From assembly GCA_963821715.1 (NCBI GenBank), contig CAWGET010000007.1, positions 124,001 through 188,000 of the forward strand: 64,000 nucleotides of DNA. The letters run 5' to 3'. The position numbers were made by a program, and so were the translations under genes. The notes below the pieces were generated by a model that saw only the letters and a program-made list of their open reading frames with translations, made no database searches and was not told the DNA's origin. Positions 36,638 through 44,955 of the stretch are shown here, one piece after another. The stretch comes from CAWGET01 sp963821715 (lineage in GTDB: Bacteria > Bacteroidota > Ignavibacteria > Ignavibacteriales > Melioribacteraceae). The first letter of the stretch is position 1, and the number at the start of each line of letters is the position of its first letter.

Positions 36638-38059
36638 ATGAAACTCTGGGCGATAATTCCTGAATTGATTATTGCCGGACTAAGTTTGGCGCTGGTTCCT
36701 GTAGCGGGATTCGCAAAAAAGAAAGCGAGAATTATTCCGGTTCTTGTTTCGATTGCCGGACTTATTGCCGCGGGATTATTTACTTTCAGGATGCTTGATT
36801 GGAATTCATTTTCAATTTTCGAAGGCACTTATGCCGTTGATCCCTTCGGGAATGTTTTTAAGATTTTAATTTTTACCGGATCGATTATTGTTTTGCTGCT
36901 GCTGGTTTTTTACTTCAAAGGTAATTACCAAATTGCGCACGCACCTGTGGCGCTTATGTTTGCAACGCTCGGAGCAATAGGAATTACATCGAGTATGGAT
37001 CTGGCTTTGATCTCACTCTTTCTCCAAATGATGAGTCTTGCAACTTATGTTTTAGTGGGATTAGTAAGAACCGATCCGTCGTCGAATGAAGCCTCATTGA
37101 AATATTTTATATTCGCCGCGGTCTCATTGGCTATAATGATTTTCGGTTTAACTTTTCTCTACGGATTAACAGGCAGTCTCAATCTTTCAGTTATTGGAGA
37201 AAATTTGACAGGAGCAAATAAACATTGGGTTTTGTTTGCTCTCTCACTCGTTATTTTGGGATATGGATTTGAAGTTACTCTTGTTCCGTTTCACTTTTGG
37301 GCGCCCGACGTGTACTCAGGGACTACTGCGCCTATTGCCGGGTTCATTTCAGTAGTTCCCAAGATTGCCGGATTCGCCGGATTAACTCGTATTTTGATTC
37401 TCGCTTTCCCGGATAATTTAATGCAATGGAATATCATAATCGCTGTTCTCGCTGCGGCAACAATGACCTTTGGAAATATAGCCGCGCTTAAACAGAATAA
37501 TTTAAAACGGCTTCTGGCTTATTCCAGCATCGCGCAGTCCGGCTATGTTGTAATGGCAGTCTCCGTAATTGGAAGATCGGAGATGCCGCTTTCATCAATC
37601 GGATTCTATTTGCTCGCATATATATTTATGAACCTTGGAGCGTTCGCAGCGGCCGCACAAATAGAAAGAAATTACGGTTCGGATGGTTTTATCCTTCTTA
37701 GCGGACTTGGAAAGACAAATCCTCTCACATCAATTGTTTTATCCGTTTCACTTTTATCACTCGCAGGTATTCCGCCGCTCGCAGGTTTCGCCGGAAAAAT
37801 ATTTTTGTTAAAATCCGTAATGGATTCCGGATTTATCTGGCTTGCGGTTATCGCAATTTTAAATATGACTATAGGTTTATATTACTATATTTCGATTATC
37901 TCAAAGATCTATATGAATGAACCGGTTCTGAATAACAAACTTGTCTCCGGCCTCGCGATTAAAGCACTATTTGTGATCGTATTGATTGGTTCAATAATTT
38001 TTGGAATTTTACCTTCCATTGGATTAGAGTTGACGAATCTACTCGATAGAATTATATAA
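36638..38059 (+). CDS. nuoN: NADH-quinone oxidoreductase subunit N
   Basis: A 473-aa antiporter-like subunit. Signatures: VTLVPFHFWAPDVYSGTTAPIAGFIS (split at residues about 216-241), NLKRLLAYSSIAQSGYV and LSLAGIPPLAGFAGK. Last gene of the nuo set, 47 nt after nuoM. The position of the expected helix-5 glutamate is occupied by SLFLQMMSLATYVLVG, with Gln/Met rather than Glu, as seen in several NuoN lineages. Confidence 0.93.
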   Translation: MKLWAIIPELIIAGLSLALVPVAGFAKKKARIIPVLVSIAGLIAAGLFTFRMLDWNSFSIFEGTYAVDPFGNVFKILIFTGSIIVLLLLVFYFKGNYQIAHAPVALMFATLGAIGITSSMDLALISLFLQMMSLATYVLVGLVRTDPSSNEASLKYFIFAAVSLAIMIFGLTFLYGLTGSLNLSVIGENLTGANKHWVLFALSLVILGYGFEVTLVPFHFWAPDVYSGTTAPIAGFISVVPKIAGFAGLTRILILAFPDNLMQWNIIIAVLAAATMTFGNIAALKQNNLKRLLAYSSIAQSGYVVMAVSVIGRSEMPLSSIGFYLLAYIFMNLGAFAAAAQIERNYGSDGFILLSGLGKTNPLTSIVLSVSLLSLAGIPPLAGFAGKIFLLKSVMDSGFIWLAVIAILNMTIGLYYYISIISKIYMNEPVLNNKLVSGLAIKALFVIVLIGSIIFGILPSIGLELTNLLDRII

Positions 38060-38198
38060 AATATATATTGGTTATATACCTGAACGAAATGTTTTAAATA
38101 AAAAAATTAAGATACCGCTCTCAAAATTGTTCCATTGTAACACATTAATTGCGGCGGAGAGCCCTTTTATTCTTCAATTCTGTTAAGATAAAACTCAC

Positions 38199-39017
38199 TT
38201 ATGAAAATCTTTTCCGGGTAATTTGTTTTAAGAAAAACGCAATAAGGTATCCAAGACCGGCGACTAATATTATTGAAGCACCGGCGGGAAGGTTAGCGAA
38301 GAAGGAAAATGAGAGTCCGGCAAAAACAAAAATTAAAATGAAAATTATTGAAAGAGCTATTATCTTTAACAAATTATTGGAGAAGAGGGAACCGATTGCC
38401 GAAGGAAGTGTGAGAAGCGCAATAGACAAAATGATGCCGACCGTTTGAACCAAAACAACTATCGATAGAGCAATTGAGACAAGAAGCAAAGTGTATATCA
38501 GATTTACTTTTATTCCCCGCAGCGCCGCGTATTCTTCGTCAAAAATTACGTAAACGATTTGCCGGAAAAACACAAAAGTAAAAATCACAATTACGAAATC
38601 GAGAATAAGCAAAATCCACAGGCTTTCGCGCGTAACCATCAAAATGTTGCCGAACAAAAAGCTGAGAAGATCCACATTATAGCCGGGCGTAAGCTGCGCG
38701 AAGATGATTCCGATTGCCATTCCGACAGCCCACAGAGCGCTTATAGCAATGTCCTCATTCTGTTTTATTTTTAATTTTACAAAGCCGATAAGAACAGCCG
38801 AAACGATTGCGAATGCCGCGGCGCCTATCAGCGGATTGAAGTTAAGGAAATACGCGATACCCAAACCGCCCATAACCGCGTGCGCTATTCCGCCGCCGAC
38901 GTAAGAAATTCTTTTTACGACGATGAACGTTCCGTTGATTCCGCAGGCAACGCTCGCCAATATTCCGGCGAGAACAGCGTTTGTTAAAAATGTATAATCG
39001 TTAAAAATGGAAAACAT
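38199..39017 (-). CDS. znuB: Zinc/manganese-type ABC transporter permease
   Basis: A 272-aa membrane subunit of the ABC-3 family, with about seven to eight helices. Visible are the start YTFLTNAVLAGILASVACGI, VKRISYVGGGIAHAVMGGLG (coupling region) and LLTLPSAIGSLF. It begins 3 nt after the ATPase gene and is the last gene of the importer operon. Metal identity (Zn rather than Mn or Fe) is inferred from the binding protein. Confidence 0.88.
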   Translation of the reverse strand: MFSIFNDYTFLTNAVLAGILASVACGINGTFIVVKRISYVGGGIAHAVMGGLGIAYFLNFNPLIGAAAFAIVSAVLIGFVKLKIKQNEDIAISALWAVGMAIGIIFAQLTPGYNVDLLSFLFGNILMVTRESLWILLILDFVIVIFTFVFFRQIVYVIFDEEYAALRGIKVNLIYTLLLVSIALSIVVLVQTVGIILSIALLTLPSAIGSLFSNNLLKIIALSIIFILIFVFAGLSFSFFANLPAGASIILVAGLGYLIAFFLKQITRKRFS

Positions 39018-39020
39018 TAT

Positions 39021-39755
39021 TTATATTTTGCATTGATGATGAATGATGCTGTATTTATCGCTGTAAACTTCTTTAAGGATTGTGCCGGAGTTGATCTCTT
39101 CGGTTTTATGCAGAGATAAATTTTTATTTACGCAAGCCACTTTATTAACATAGTTCGAAATAAATCCGATGTCGTGCGAAACCAGTAAAATCGTTATTTC
39201 GTTATTCAGATCTTTTAGAAGTTCGTAAATATCTTCTTCAACCGAACTATCAACGCTTGAAGTCGGTTCGTCCAGTAAAAGAATTTTTGGTTCAGCCGCC
39301 AAAGCCCGCGCAATCAGAGTCCGCTGCTGCTGTCCGCCGGAAAGCTGATTGAAAGATTTTTCCGCAAGGTCTTCAATTTTTACGGACTTCATAATTTCTA
39401 ATGATCGTTCTCTTATCGATTTTGAAAACCAGGGGAACATACATCTCGCGCCGCACAATCCCATCGCAACAACGTCGATAGTTTTGATAGGGAAAATTTT
39501 TTCCGAAGTTCCGAACTGCGGCACGTATCCGATTTTGCTCCGGGCCGCAATAGGACTTGAGTCCAAAATTTTTACAGAGCCTTTTCGCGGGATCAATAAT
39601 CCCATAACAATTCTTAGCAGAGTTGTTTTTCCTCCACCGTTAGGTCCTATAATTCCAACAAAATCCTTTTCTTTAACTTCAAGATTTATATCTTCTAAAA
39701 TGTTTATTCCGTTAAACGAAAAATCCATATTTTTTATTTCGATCGCGTTATTCAT
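39021..39755 (-). CDS. znuC: Zinc/manganese-type ABC transporter ATP-binding protein
   Basis: A 244-aa ATPase: Walker A GPNGGGKTTL (about residues 37-46), Q-loop VPQFG, ABC signature LSGGQQQRTLIARAL, Walker B ILLLDEPTSSVD and the H-loop SHD. A single Cys-rich spot (GLCGARCMF) lies after the Q-loop. It overlaps the binding-protein gene by 8 nt and is followed by the permease. Confidence 0.9.
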   Translation of the reverse strand: MNNAIEIKNMDFSFNGINILEDINLEVKEKDFVGIIGPNGGGKTTLLRIVMGLLIPRKGSVKILDSSPIAARSKIGYVPQFGTSEKIFPIKTIDVVAMGLCGARCMFPWFSKSIRERSLEIMKSVKIEDLAEKSFNQLSGGQQQRTLIARALAAEPKILLLDEPTSSVDSSVEEDIYELLKDLNNEITILLVSHDIGFISNYVNKVACVNKNLSLHKTEEINSGTILKEVYSDKYSIIHHQCKI

Positions 39756-40638
39756 CTTTCATCTTTTCTATTCCGGCTATTAATTGTGCCGTATGAATTA
39801 AACTAGTATAGTAATCTTCCGGGAGCGGATCAATTCGCTCCACAGCGCCTCCAATTTCTTTAGCAATTGTTTCCGCTGATCTTACGCTGAACTGAGGCTG
39901 GACAAAAATAGTTGTAAGATTGTTTTTATTCAATAGATCTATAATTTCTGTAAGTTCTTTCGGCGATGGTTCTTTTCCTTCGACCTCAATAGCTATCTGT
40001 TCCAAATTAAATTCATCCCCAAAGTAACCCCACGATGGATGAAAAACAACAAACCTCCTCATTTTCAAGCCGGAAAGTTTCTTTTCGATTATTATATGAA
40101 TGCTGTCTAATTCATTTTTGAATTTATTCAAATTTATCCTGAAAATTTTTTCTTTTTCCGGATATACGGCTGTTAATCCTTCAAAAATATTTTGAGCCTG
40201 AATTTTAACTAAATTCGGACTAAGCCAAATATGTGGATCGAGTCCTGCATGATCGTGAACTTCACTTACTGAATTTTTAGTTTCCAACAAAGCGTTTTTC
40301 ATTTTGCGTAATTTTATTCCTTCGCGAGTATCAATAATTTTCAACGCGGGATAATTTTCTTCAATCCTTTTCATCCAAGAGTTTTCGAAAGGCGCGCCTA
40401 CTTTGAAGAAAACGCCGGCGTCTATCAATTCAGTCATTTGCCGGGGAAGAGGATCGTAAGTAGCAGGACTCATTCCGGGCTGAACCATAACCGAAACTTC
40501 AAGAAAATCTCCTGCAATTTTTTCTACGAAAAATTTTTGAGGAAGAATAGAGACGAAAACCTTCCTGCCGGATCTTTCCTTGCTGGAGCATCCAAATAAA
40601 ATTAAAAGCAGAATTAATGTGATAGATGTTTTTTTCAT
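39748..40638 (-). CDS. znuA: Metal ABC transporter substrate-binding lipoprotein (ZnuA type)
   Basis: A 296-aa cluster A-I binding protein, lipid-anchored (lipobox LFGC, Cys 17). Metal ligands are expected at the first His region, replaced here by the MVQPGMSPATYDPLP segment, then HIWLSP (DPHIWLSPN, about residue 133), HPSWGYFGDEF and the C-terminal acidic residue in VERIDPLPEDY. The first conserved His of ZnuA appears absent (PATYDP instead of PHSYEP), which is unusual and could alter metal choice. A short His loop HDHAGLD is present. It heads the operon; the 277 nt upstream hold no gene and I see no clear Zur box. Confidence 0.85.
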   Translation of the reverse strand: MKKTSITLILLLILFGCSSKERSGRKVFVSILPQKFFVEKIAGDFLEVSVMVQPGMSPATYDPLPRQMTELIDAGVFFKVGAPFENSWMKRIEENYPALKIIDTREGIKLRKMKNALLETKNSVSEVHDHAGLDPHIWLSPNLVKIQAQNIFEGLTAVYPEKEKIFRINLNKFKNELDSIHIIIEKKLSGLKMRRFVVFHPSWGYFGDEFNLEQIAIEVEGKEPSPKELTEIIDLLNKNNLTTIFVQPQFSVRSAETIAKEIGGAVERIDPLPEDYYTSLIHTAQLIAGIEKMKDE

Positions 40639-40915
40639 ATTTGAATTTATTTAACGCTTTATTAAGTAGTTTTTATTCGCGTAATTCTTTTGAAGACCGA
40701 ATAATATCTACGTTAAAGGAGATAAAATTAAAAAAATAATTTATGTCACTCTAAGATAATCTAAAATTAAATATTTTATTTCTTCAAAAGTAACTGGATA
40801 AGCATGATCAAAAAATAAATTAAATTATTTTGAGATTATACTTCAAATTAACCAAAAATAATTTATCTTTAAAATTGACCGCGAAGGAGGGCTTCCAAAA
40901 AATAACGGACTTAAA

Positions 40916-41908
40916 ATGAAGAAAATCAAATTAGGAATTATTGGAACCGGTATTGCAGCAAAGGATTTACATTTACCCGCATTACTAAGACTTCAGAATT
41001 ATTTTGAGATAACCGCAGTTTGTAATCACACTGAACCGAAAGCAAAACAATTTTCAAAACTTCTCGGAGGCGTACCATATTATCTGGATTATAAAAAATT
41101 TCTAAGAGAAGCCGATCTTGAAGCCGTGGATATTGCTCTTCCGATTGAATTAAATTATCAGACGGCTAAAGATTCGCTAGACGCGGGGAAGCATGTCATC
41201 TTAGAAAAACCTCTTGCGGTAAATTTAACCGAAGCAAAAAAGTTGGTAGAAGTAGAAAAGAAGACTGAACTTATTACCATGGTCGCTGAAAATTTCCGGT
41301 ATAAAAAAATATTTAACAAAGCAAAGAAATATTTGGAGCAGGATAAAATCGGGAAACCTTACGCGGCGGTTTGGAATCTTTTTAATAATGTAAACGAAAA
41401 AAATAAATACGCTCAGACAGATTGGAGAATAAATCATAAATATCCGGGCGGATTTATGACGGACGCCGGAGTGCATAATCTTGCCGCCATAAGAATGATC
41501 CTGGGCAACTTTTCTGAAGTGTCGGCATTTTCGAAAAGTGTTAACCCCTCAATTGGTAAGCCTGATACGCTAAGTATTCAATTCAAGACGGACAAAAATG
41601 TTTACGGGGTTTTTAACATTTTCTTTTCGGTGAAAGGACATCACGAAGACCGATTTGTGATTTTCGGAGAGAAAGGTACTATTGAAATTAACGAGAATAA
41701 ATTGTCAATCAAAAAGGAAAAGGGGAAACCAATAGTTGAAGAACTAACTAAAGATTTTGGATACTACGAAGAGTTCAAATCATTTCATTCAGCAATAACA
41801 AAAGGGGAGAAGGTTTTCAGCAGTTTTGCGGAAGGCTATGAAGATTTTGAAGCGGCAGTTAAAGCTCTTAAGTCTGCCGATAAAAATATAAAAATCAAGT
41901 TCAATTAA
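40916..41908 (+). CDS. Gfo/Idh/MocA family NAD(P)-dependent oxidoreductase
   Basis: A 330-aa sugar/inositol-dehydrogenase-type protein. N-terminal Rossmann fold GIIGTGIAAKDLHLPAL; EKPLAVNLTEA is the catalytic-Lys EKP motif (about residue 95); GGFMTDAGVHNLAA carries the DxGxHxxD-like catalytic segment. The substrate cannot be predicted. It is 27 nt before the aldo/keto reductase gene, suggesting a two-gene operon in sugar or polyol metabolism. An AAGGAGGG motif at 40883-40890 is too far from the ATG to serve it. Confidence 0.87.
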   Translation: MKKIKLGIIGTGIAAKDLHLPALLRLQNYFEITAVCNHTEPKAKQFSKLLGGVPYYLDYKKFLREADLEAVDIALPIELNYQTAKDSLDAGKHVILEKPLAVNLTEAKKLVEVEKKTELITMVAENFRYKKIFNKAKKYLEQDKIGKPYAAVWNLFNNVNEKNKYAQTDWRINHKYPGGFMTDAGVHNLAAIRMILGNFSEVSAFSKSVNPSIGKPDTLSIQFKTDKNVYGVFNIFFSVKGHHEDRFVIFGEKGTIEINENKLSIKKEKGKPIVEELTKDFGYYEEFKSFHSAITKGEKVFSSFAEGYEDFEAAVKALKSADKNIKIKFN

Positions 41909-41935
41909 TCGTATTAAAAAACAAAAGAGGGAATA

Positions 41936-42934
41936 ATGGAATATCGTTATTTAGGAAAATCCGGACTAAAAATTTCAGCTCTGTCTTTCGGAGCCTGGGT
42001 TACATTTGGCGATCAGATTGGTGAAGATGTAGCTTATGAATTGATGAAAGAAGCTTACGATGCCGGAGTAAATTTCTTTGACAATGCCGAGGCATATTCT
42101 GAAGGGAAAGCGGAAACAATGATGGGTAACGTAATAAAAAAAGCCGGCTGGAATAGGTCTGATTTGGTTGTATCGACAAAAATTTATTGGGGCGGGCAAG
42201 GACCGAACGACCGAGGACTTTCATTTAAGCATATCATTGAAGGAACGAATGCTTCGCTAAAAAGATTGCAGATGGATTACGTTGATCTAATTTTCTGTCA
42301 CAGACCTGATTATCATACTCCTGTTGAAGAAACCGTTTGGGCGATGAACCAAGTGATCAAGCAAGGGAAGGCGTTTTATTGGGGAACGAGCGAATGGAGC
42401 GCGGACGAGATTATGCAGGCATATCAGGTTGCGCGAAGACATAATTTAATTCCTCCGCTGATGGAACAGCCGGAATACAATATGTTCAGAAGAGATAAAA
42501 TAGAAAAAGAATTTATCCGATTGTATGACCGGATCGGGTTAGGAACCACAACCTGGAGCCCTTTAGCGAGCGGTATTTTAACGGGAAAATATAACGACGG
42601 AATTCCCGACACATCTAGAATGGGTCTGGATAAATATTCCTGGCTTAGAAAAATGCTGGAAAGTGATGAAGGGAAAAAGAAAATAGAAAAGACAAGGAAA
42701 TTGACTAAGATAGCCGAAGAACTAGATATGACGATGGCGGATTTTGCGCTTGCGTGGCTGTTGAAAAATCCGCACGTAAGCACTGTGATTACCGGCGCAT
42801 CCAAACCGGAACAGGTTAAACAGAATATGAAAGTGATTGATAAGGTTGATAAGCTGACTCCGGAAGTAATGGATAAAGTTGAAGAGATACTCGATAACAA
42901 ACCAGAACCACACACAGATTTTAGAGAAGCATAA
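41936..42934 (+). CDS. Aldo/keto reductase (potassium-channel beta-subunit type)
   Basis: A 332-aa NADPH-dependent TIM-barrel reductase. Catalytic tetrad visible: Asp and Tyr in FFDNAEAYSEGKAE, Lys in VSTKIYWGG, His in FCHRPDYH. The C-terminal cofactor block is ITGASKPEQVKQNMK. The pattern YLGKSGLKISALSFGAWVTFG at the start (in two parts) is that of the AKR6/Kv-beta subgroup. It follows the Gfo/Idh gene with a GAGGG ribosome binding site. Confidence 0.9.
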   Translation: MEYRYLGKSGLKISALSFGAWVTFGDQIGEDVAYELMKEAYDAGVNFFDNAEAYSEGKAETMMGNVIKKAGWNRSDLVVSTKIYWGGQGPNDRGLSFKHIIEGTNASLKRLQMDYVDLIFCHRPDYHTPVEETVWAMNQVIKQGKAFYWGTSEWSADEIMQAYQVARRHNLIPPLMEQPEYNMFRRDKIEKEFIRLYDRIGLGTTTWSPLASGILTGKYNDGIPDTSRMGLDKYSWLRKMLESDEGKKKIEKTRKLTKIAEELDMTMADFALAWLLKNPHVSTVITGASKPEQVKQNMKVIDKVDKLTPEVMDKVEEILDNKPEPHTDFREA

Positions 42935-42957
42935 GATTCTATTCTAATCATTCATCA

Positions 42958-42985
42958 GTAGAGACGGGAGATTTCCCGTCTCTAC
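42958..42985. repeat. Dispersed palindromic element, copy 3 (AGAGACG hairpin)
   Basis: A perfect 12-bp stem (GTAGAGACGGGA / TCCCGTCTCTAC) with a 4-nt loop. It lies between two convergent genes, where it can act as a bidirectional terminator. It shares the TAGAGACG ends with the copies at 23480 and 25846, but the inner bases differ on both arms in a compensating way. Confidence 0.7.
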
Positions 42986-43036
42986 ATGTCTAACAATAAA
43001 TGAATCACGATTTATAATTCATAGAGAAAATTCGAA

Positions 43037-44530
43037 TTAAAAATTATAAGTAAACGCTATATGAAATAAATTCGTAGCCAGTTCGCTCGTGCTTGCGTTG
43101 TATTCGTTTGCAATCAGACTTTCATTTTCAGCTGTCAATTCATTATTCATCACCATTTCATAAGCCAGGTGCGCGGCGAATGAATTGGTAAATTGATAAC
43201 TGCCGCCGAGCATTATATGATTTTCTACTATCGCTGGAAAGACCGGAAATATAGTAGATTCGGGAACCGGATTGCTGCCGTAAGCATAACCTAGACGAAG
43301 AGTCAGAGCTTCTGATGCCATAAACTCGCCGCCTATTTTAGCGATGATCGAGTTTTCCCAATTCAGCGGAAACGTCATTTCAAAATTTCCCTCGTTGCCG
43401 AGCATTGTGTTAATATTGGAGTTATTGCCGTTCGATAATGCAAGTTTCATTTCGTCGAAAGCGGCTTCCCAGTTCAGCCATTCGAGATCGAATGACAAAC
43501 TAAAATTATCCGACGCTTTATAAGCGAGTCCAAAGCCGATCGACTGGGGAAAATTCAATTTTGTTTCGAGATCATACTCAGCCTTTACGCCCTGTTGAAG
43601 ATCAACTCCCATACCTCCGAACTGCTGCATAATTGCCTGCTGAGCTTCTTGCTGCGAAGCTCCTGGATTCTGCATCATATAACCTTGAATAGCTTTGCCG
43701 AACGCGTCATTGAGCTGCGCTGTCATATCCATCGAAGCGGAACCGTTTTTGAAAGTCATATTGGTCGGGGAAGTGTAGCTTAAACCAAGCGTCAGCTTTT
43801 CATTAAATTTAAACGCGAACCCAATCTTTCCATTAAATCCGAGTCCGGTTAAACCGCTCATTTCCGCGGAAGCGGTAACTTCGTCATAACCGAATCCGCC
43901 CATCGAAGGAGGAGCCGAAAAAATTTGTCCGAAAGTCATTCCCGGCATGGCGGTTCCCTGCATAATTGATGGGTTAAGCGAATAAGGCATCCAGAATTCC
44001 AGTGTACTGTAAACGAGATGAAGACTAACGCCCGCAGAAATCATTTCGTTGAATTTATATGCAGCGCTCAATCCGCCTTGGAAAGAAGCGAGCTGCGAAT
44101 GATATTCCTGCTGATTAAAACTGCCATCCTGATTTCTGAACAACGCATGATCCAAAGTGAAATCAGCGCCCATACCGCCGTAGGTAAAAAATCCCAATCC
44201 CCAGGAAAATTTGCTCTCATCGTATTTATTAACATAAGCGAGCGAAGGAAGCGGAAATACATTATCGTCGCCTTCGGTATCATTCAAATTATTTTTAAAA
44301 TGGAGGGAAGGGAGCATTAATGAAAGATTAGCGTCCAGCATAGAATTTTCCAGAAAAGAAATTCCCGCCGGGTTCGTCATCATCAAGCCCGGCGTGTCAA
44401 AATTTCCGATTGAAGTTCCGCCTCGTCCGAGCGACTTAGCGTTAAAATCAACCATTCGGGTTCCGTTCTGTGCAAATACAGCAGAAGAAATAAATAAAAA
44501 AGAAAGCATAAGTTTAATAAAAGATTTCAT
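43037..44530 (-). CDS. OmpP1/FadL/TodX family outer-membrane transporter
   Basis: A 497-aa outer-membrane beta-barrel for hydrophobic substrates. Signal peptide MKSFIKLMLSFLFISSAVFA; the hatch region RMVDFNAKSLGRGGTSIGNFDTPGLMMTNPAGIS (split in the FadL N-terminal NPAG motif) is characteristic. Gly/Met-rich loops (about 200-320) and a C-terminal aromatic (FHIAFTYNF) complete the barrel. ATG 44530 is taken as start, but TTG 44536 lies nearer to the GGAG site. It fits with the acyl-CoA synthetase and ETF genes in a lipid-using organism. Confidence 0.88.
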   Translation of the reverse strand: MKSFIKLMLSFLFISSAVFAQNGTRMVDFNAKSLGRGGTSIGNFDTPGLMMTNPAGISFLENSMLDANLSLMLPSLHFKNNLNDTEGDDNVFPLPSLAYVNKYDESKFSWGLGFFTYGGMGADFTLDHALFRNQDGSFNQQEYHSQLASFQGGLSAAYKFNEMISAGVSLHLVYSTLEFWMPYSLNPSIMQGTAMPGMTFGQIFSAPPSMGGFGYDEVTASAEMSGLTGLGFNGKIGFAFKFNEKLTLGLSYTSPTNMTFKNGSASMDMTAQLNDAFGKAIQGYMMQNPGASQQEAQQAIMQQFGGMGVDLQQGVKAEYDLETKLNFPQSIGFGLAYKASDNFSLSFDLEWLNWEAAFDEMKLALSNGNNSNINTMLGNEGNFEMTFPLNWENSIIAKIGGEFMASEALTLRLGYAYGSNPVPESTIFPVFPAIVENHIMLGGSYQFTNSFAAHLAYEMVMNNELTAENESLIANEYNASTSELATNLFHIAFTYNF

Positions 44531-44629
44531 GACCAAGTTATCTCCTTATTGTCTATGTTTATATGTGAAAAACGATTTCTAATTATTAATTTTTACTTTC
44601 AGCTTTGCGGAAGCGGAGTCCTTTTCGTT

Positions 44630-44929
44630 TTATCTAGAATTATTTTGCCTTTCACGGTCGCGCGCTATTTTCTCTTCATCGGTTAAGATCTCATTATCAA
44701 CCAATTCACTCATTTCCCGCAAGGCGCGCAATGTATCTTCAGCTTCCTGTTCGTCAATTTTGTTTATCGCAAAGCCTGCGTGAACTAAAACGTATTCGTC
44801 AATTTTTACTTCCGGAAGCCAATCAATGCAAATATTTTTTGTGACTCCGGCAAAATCAACCTTCGCCATTTTCAATTCGCCGGATGATTTATCAAATGAA
44901 ACTACTTTACCAGGAACAGCCAGACACAT
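44630..44929 (-). CDS. hypC: [NiFe] hydrogenase assembly chaperone HypC/HupF
   Basis: A 99-aa chaperone that carries the Fe(CN)2CO unit to the hydrogenase large subunit. It starts with MCLAVPGKVVSF, where Cys 2 is essential in the family, followed by the beta-barrel VDEYVLVHAGFAINKID-type block and an acidic helix. The C-terminal RDRERQNNSR tail is extra. It is the last gene of the hydrogenase cluster, 26 nt after the lipoate-ligase-like gene. The other hyp genes (A, B, D, E, F) are not in the window. Confidence 0.92.
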   Translation of the reverse strand: MCLAVPGKVVSFDKSSGELKMAKVDFAGVTKNICIDWLPEVKIDEYVLVHAGFAINKIDEQEAEDTLRALREMSELVDNEILTDEEKIARDRERQNNSR

Positions 44930-44955
44930 TTATCGCCTCAACAATTATTTTTGTT

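Noticed and set aside
38117..38166. GCTCTC / GAGAGC inverted repeat between nuoN and znuB as a terminator
   Set aside because: Only 6 bp of stem with a loop of about 38 nt; too weak to call.
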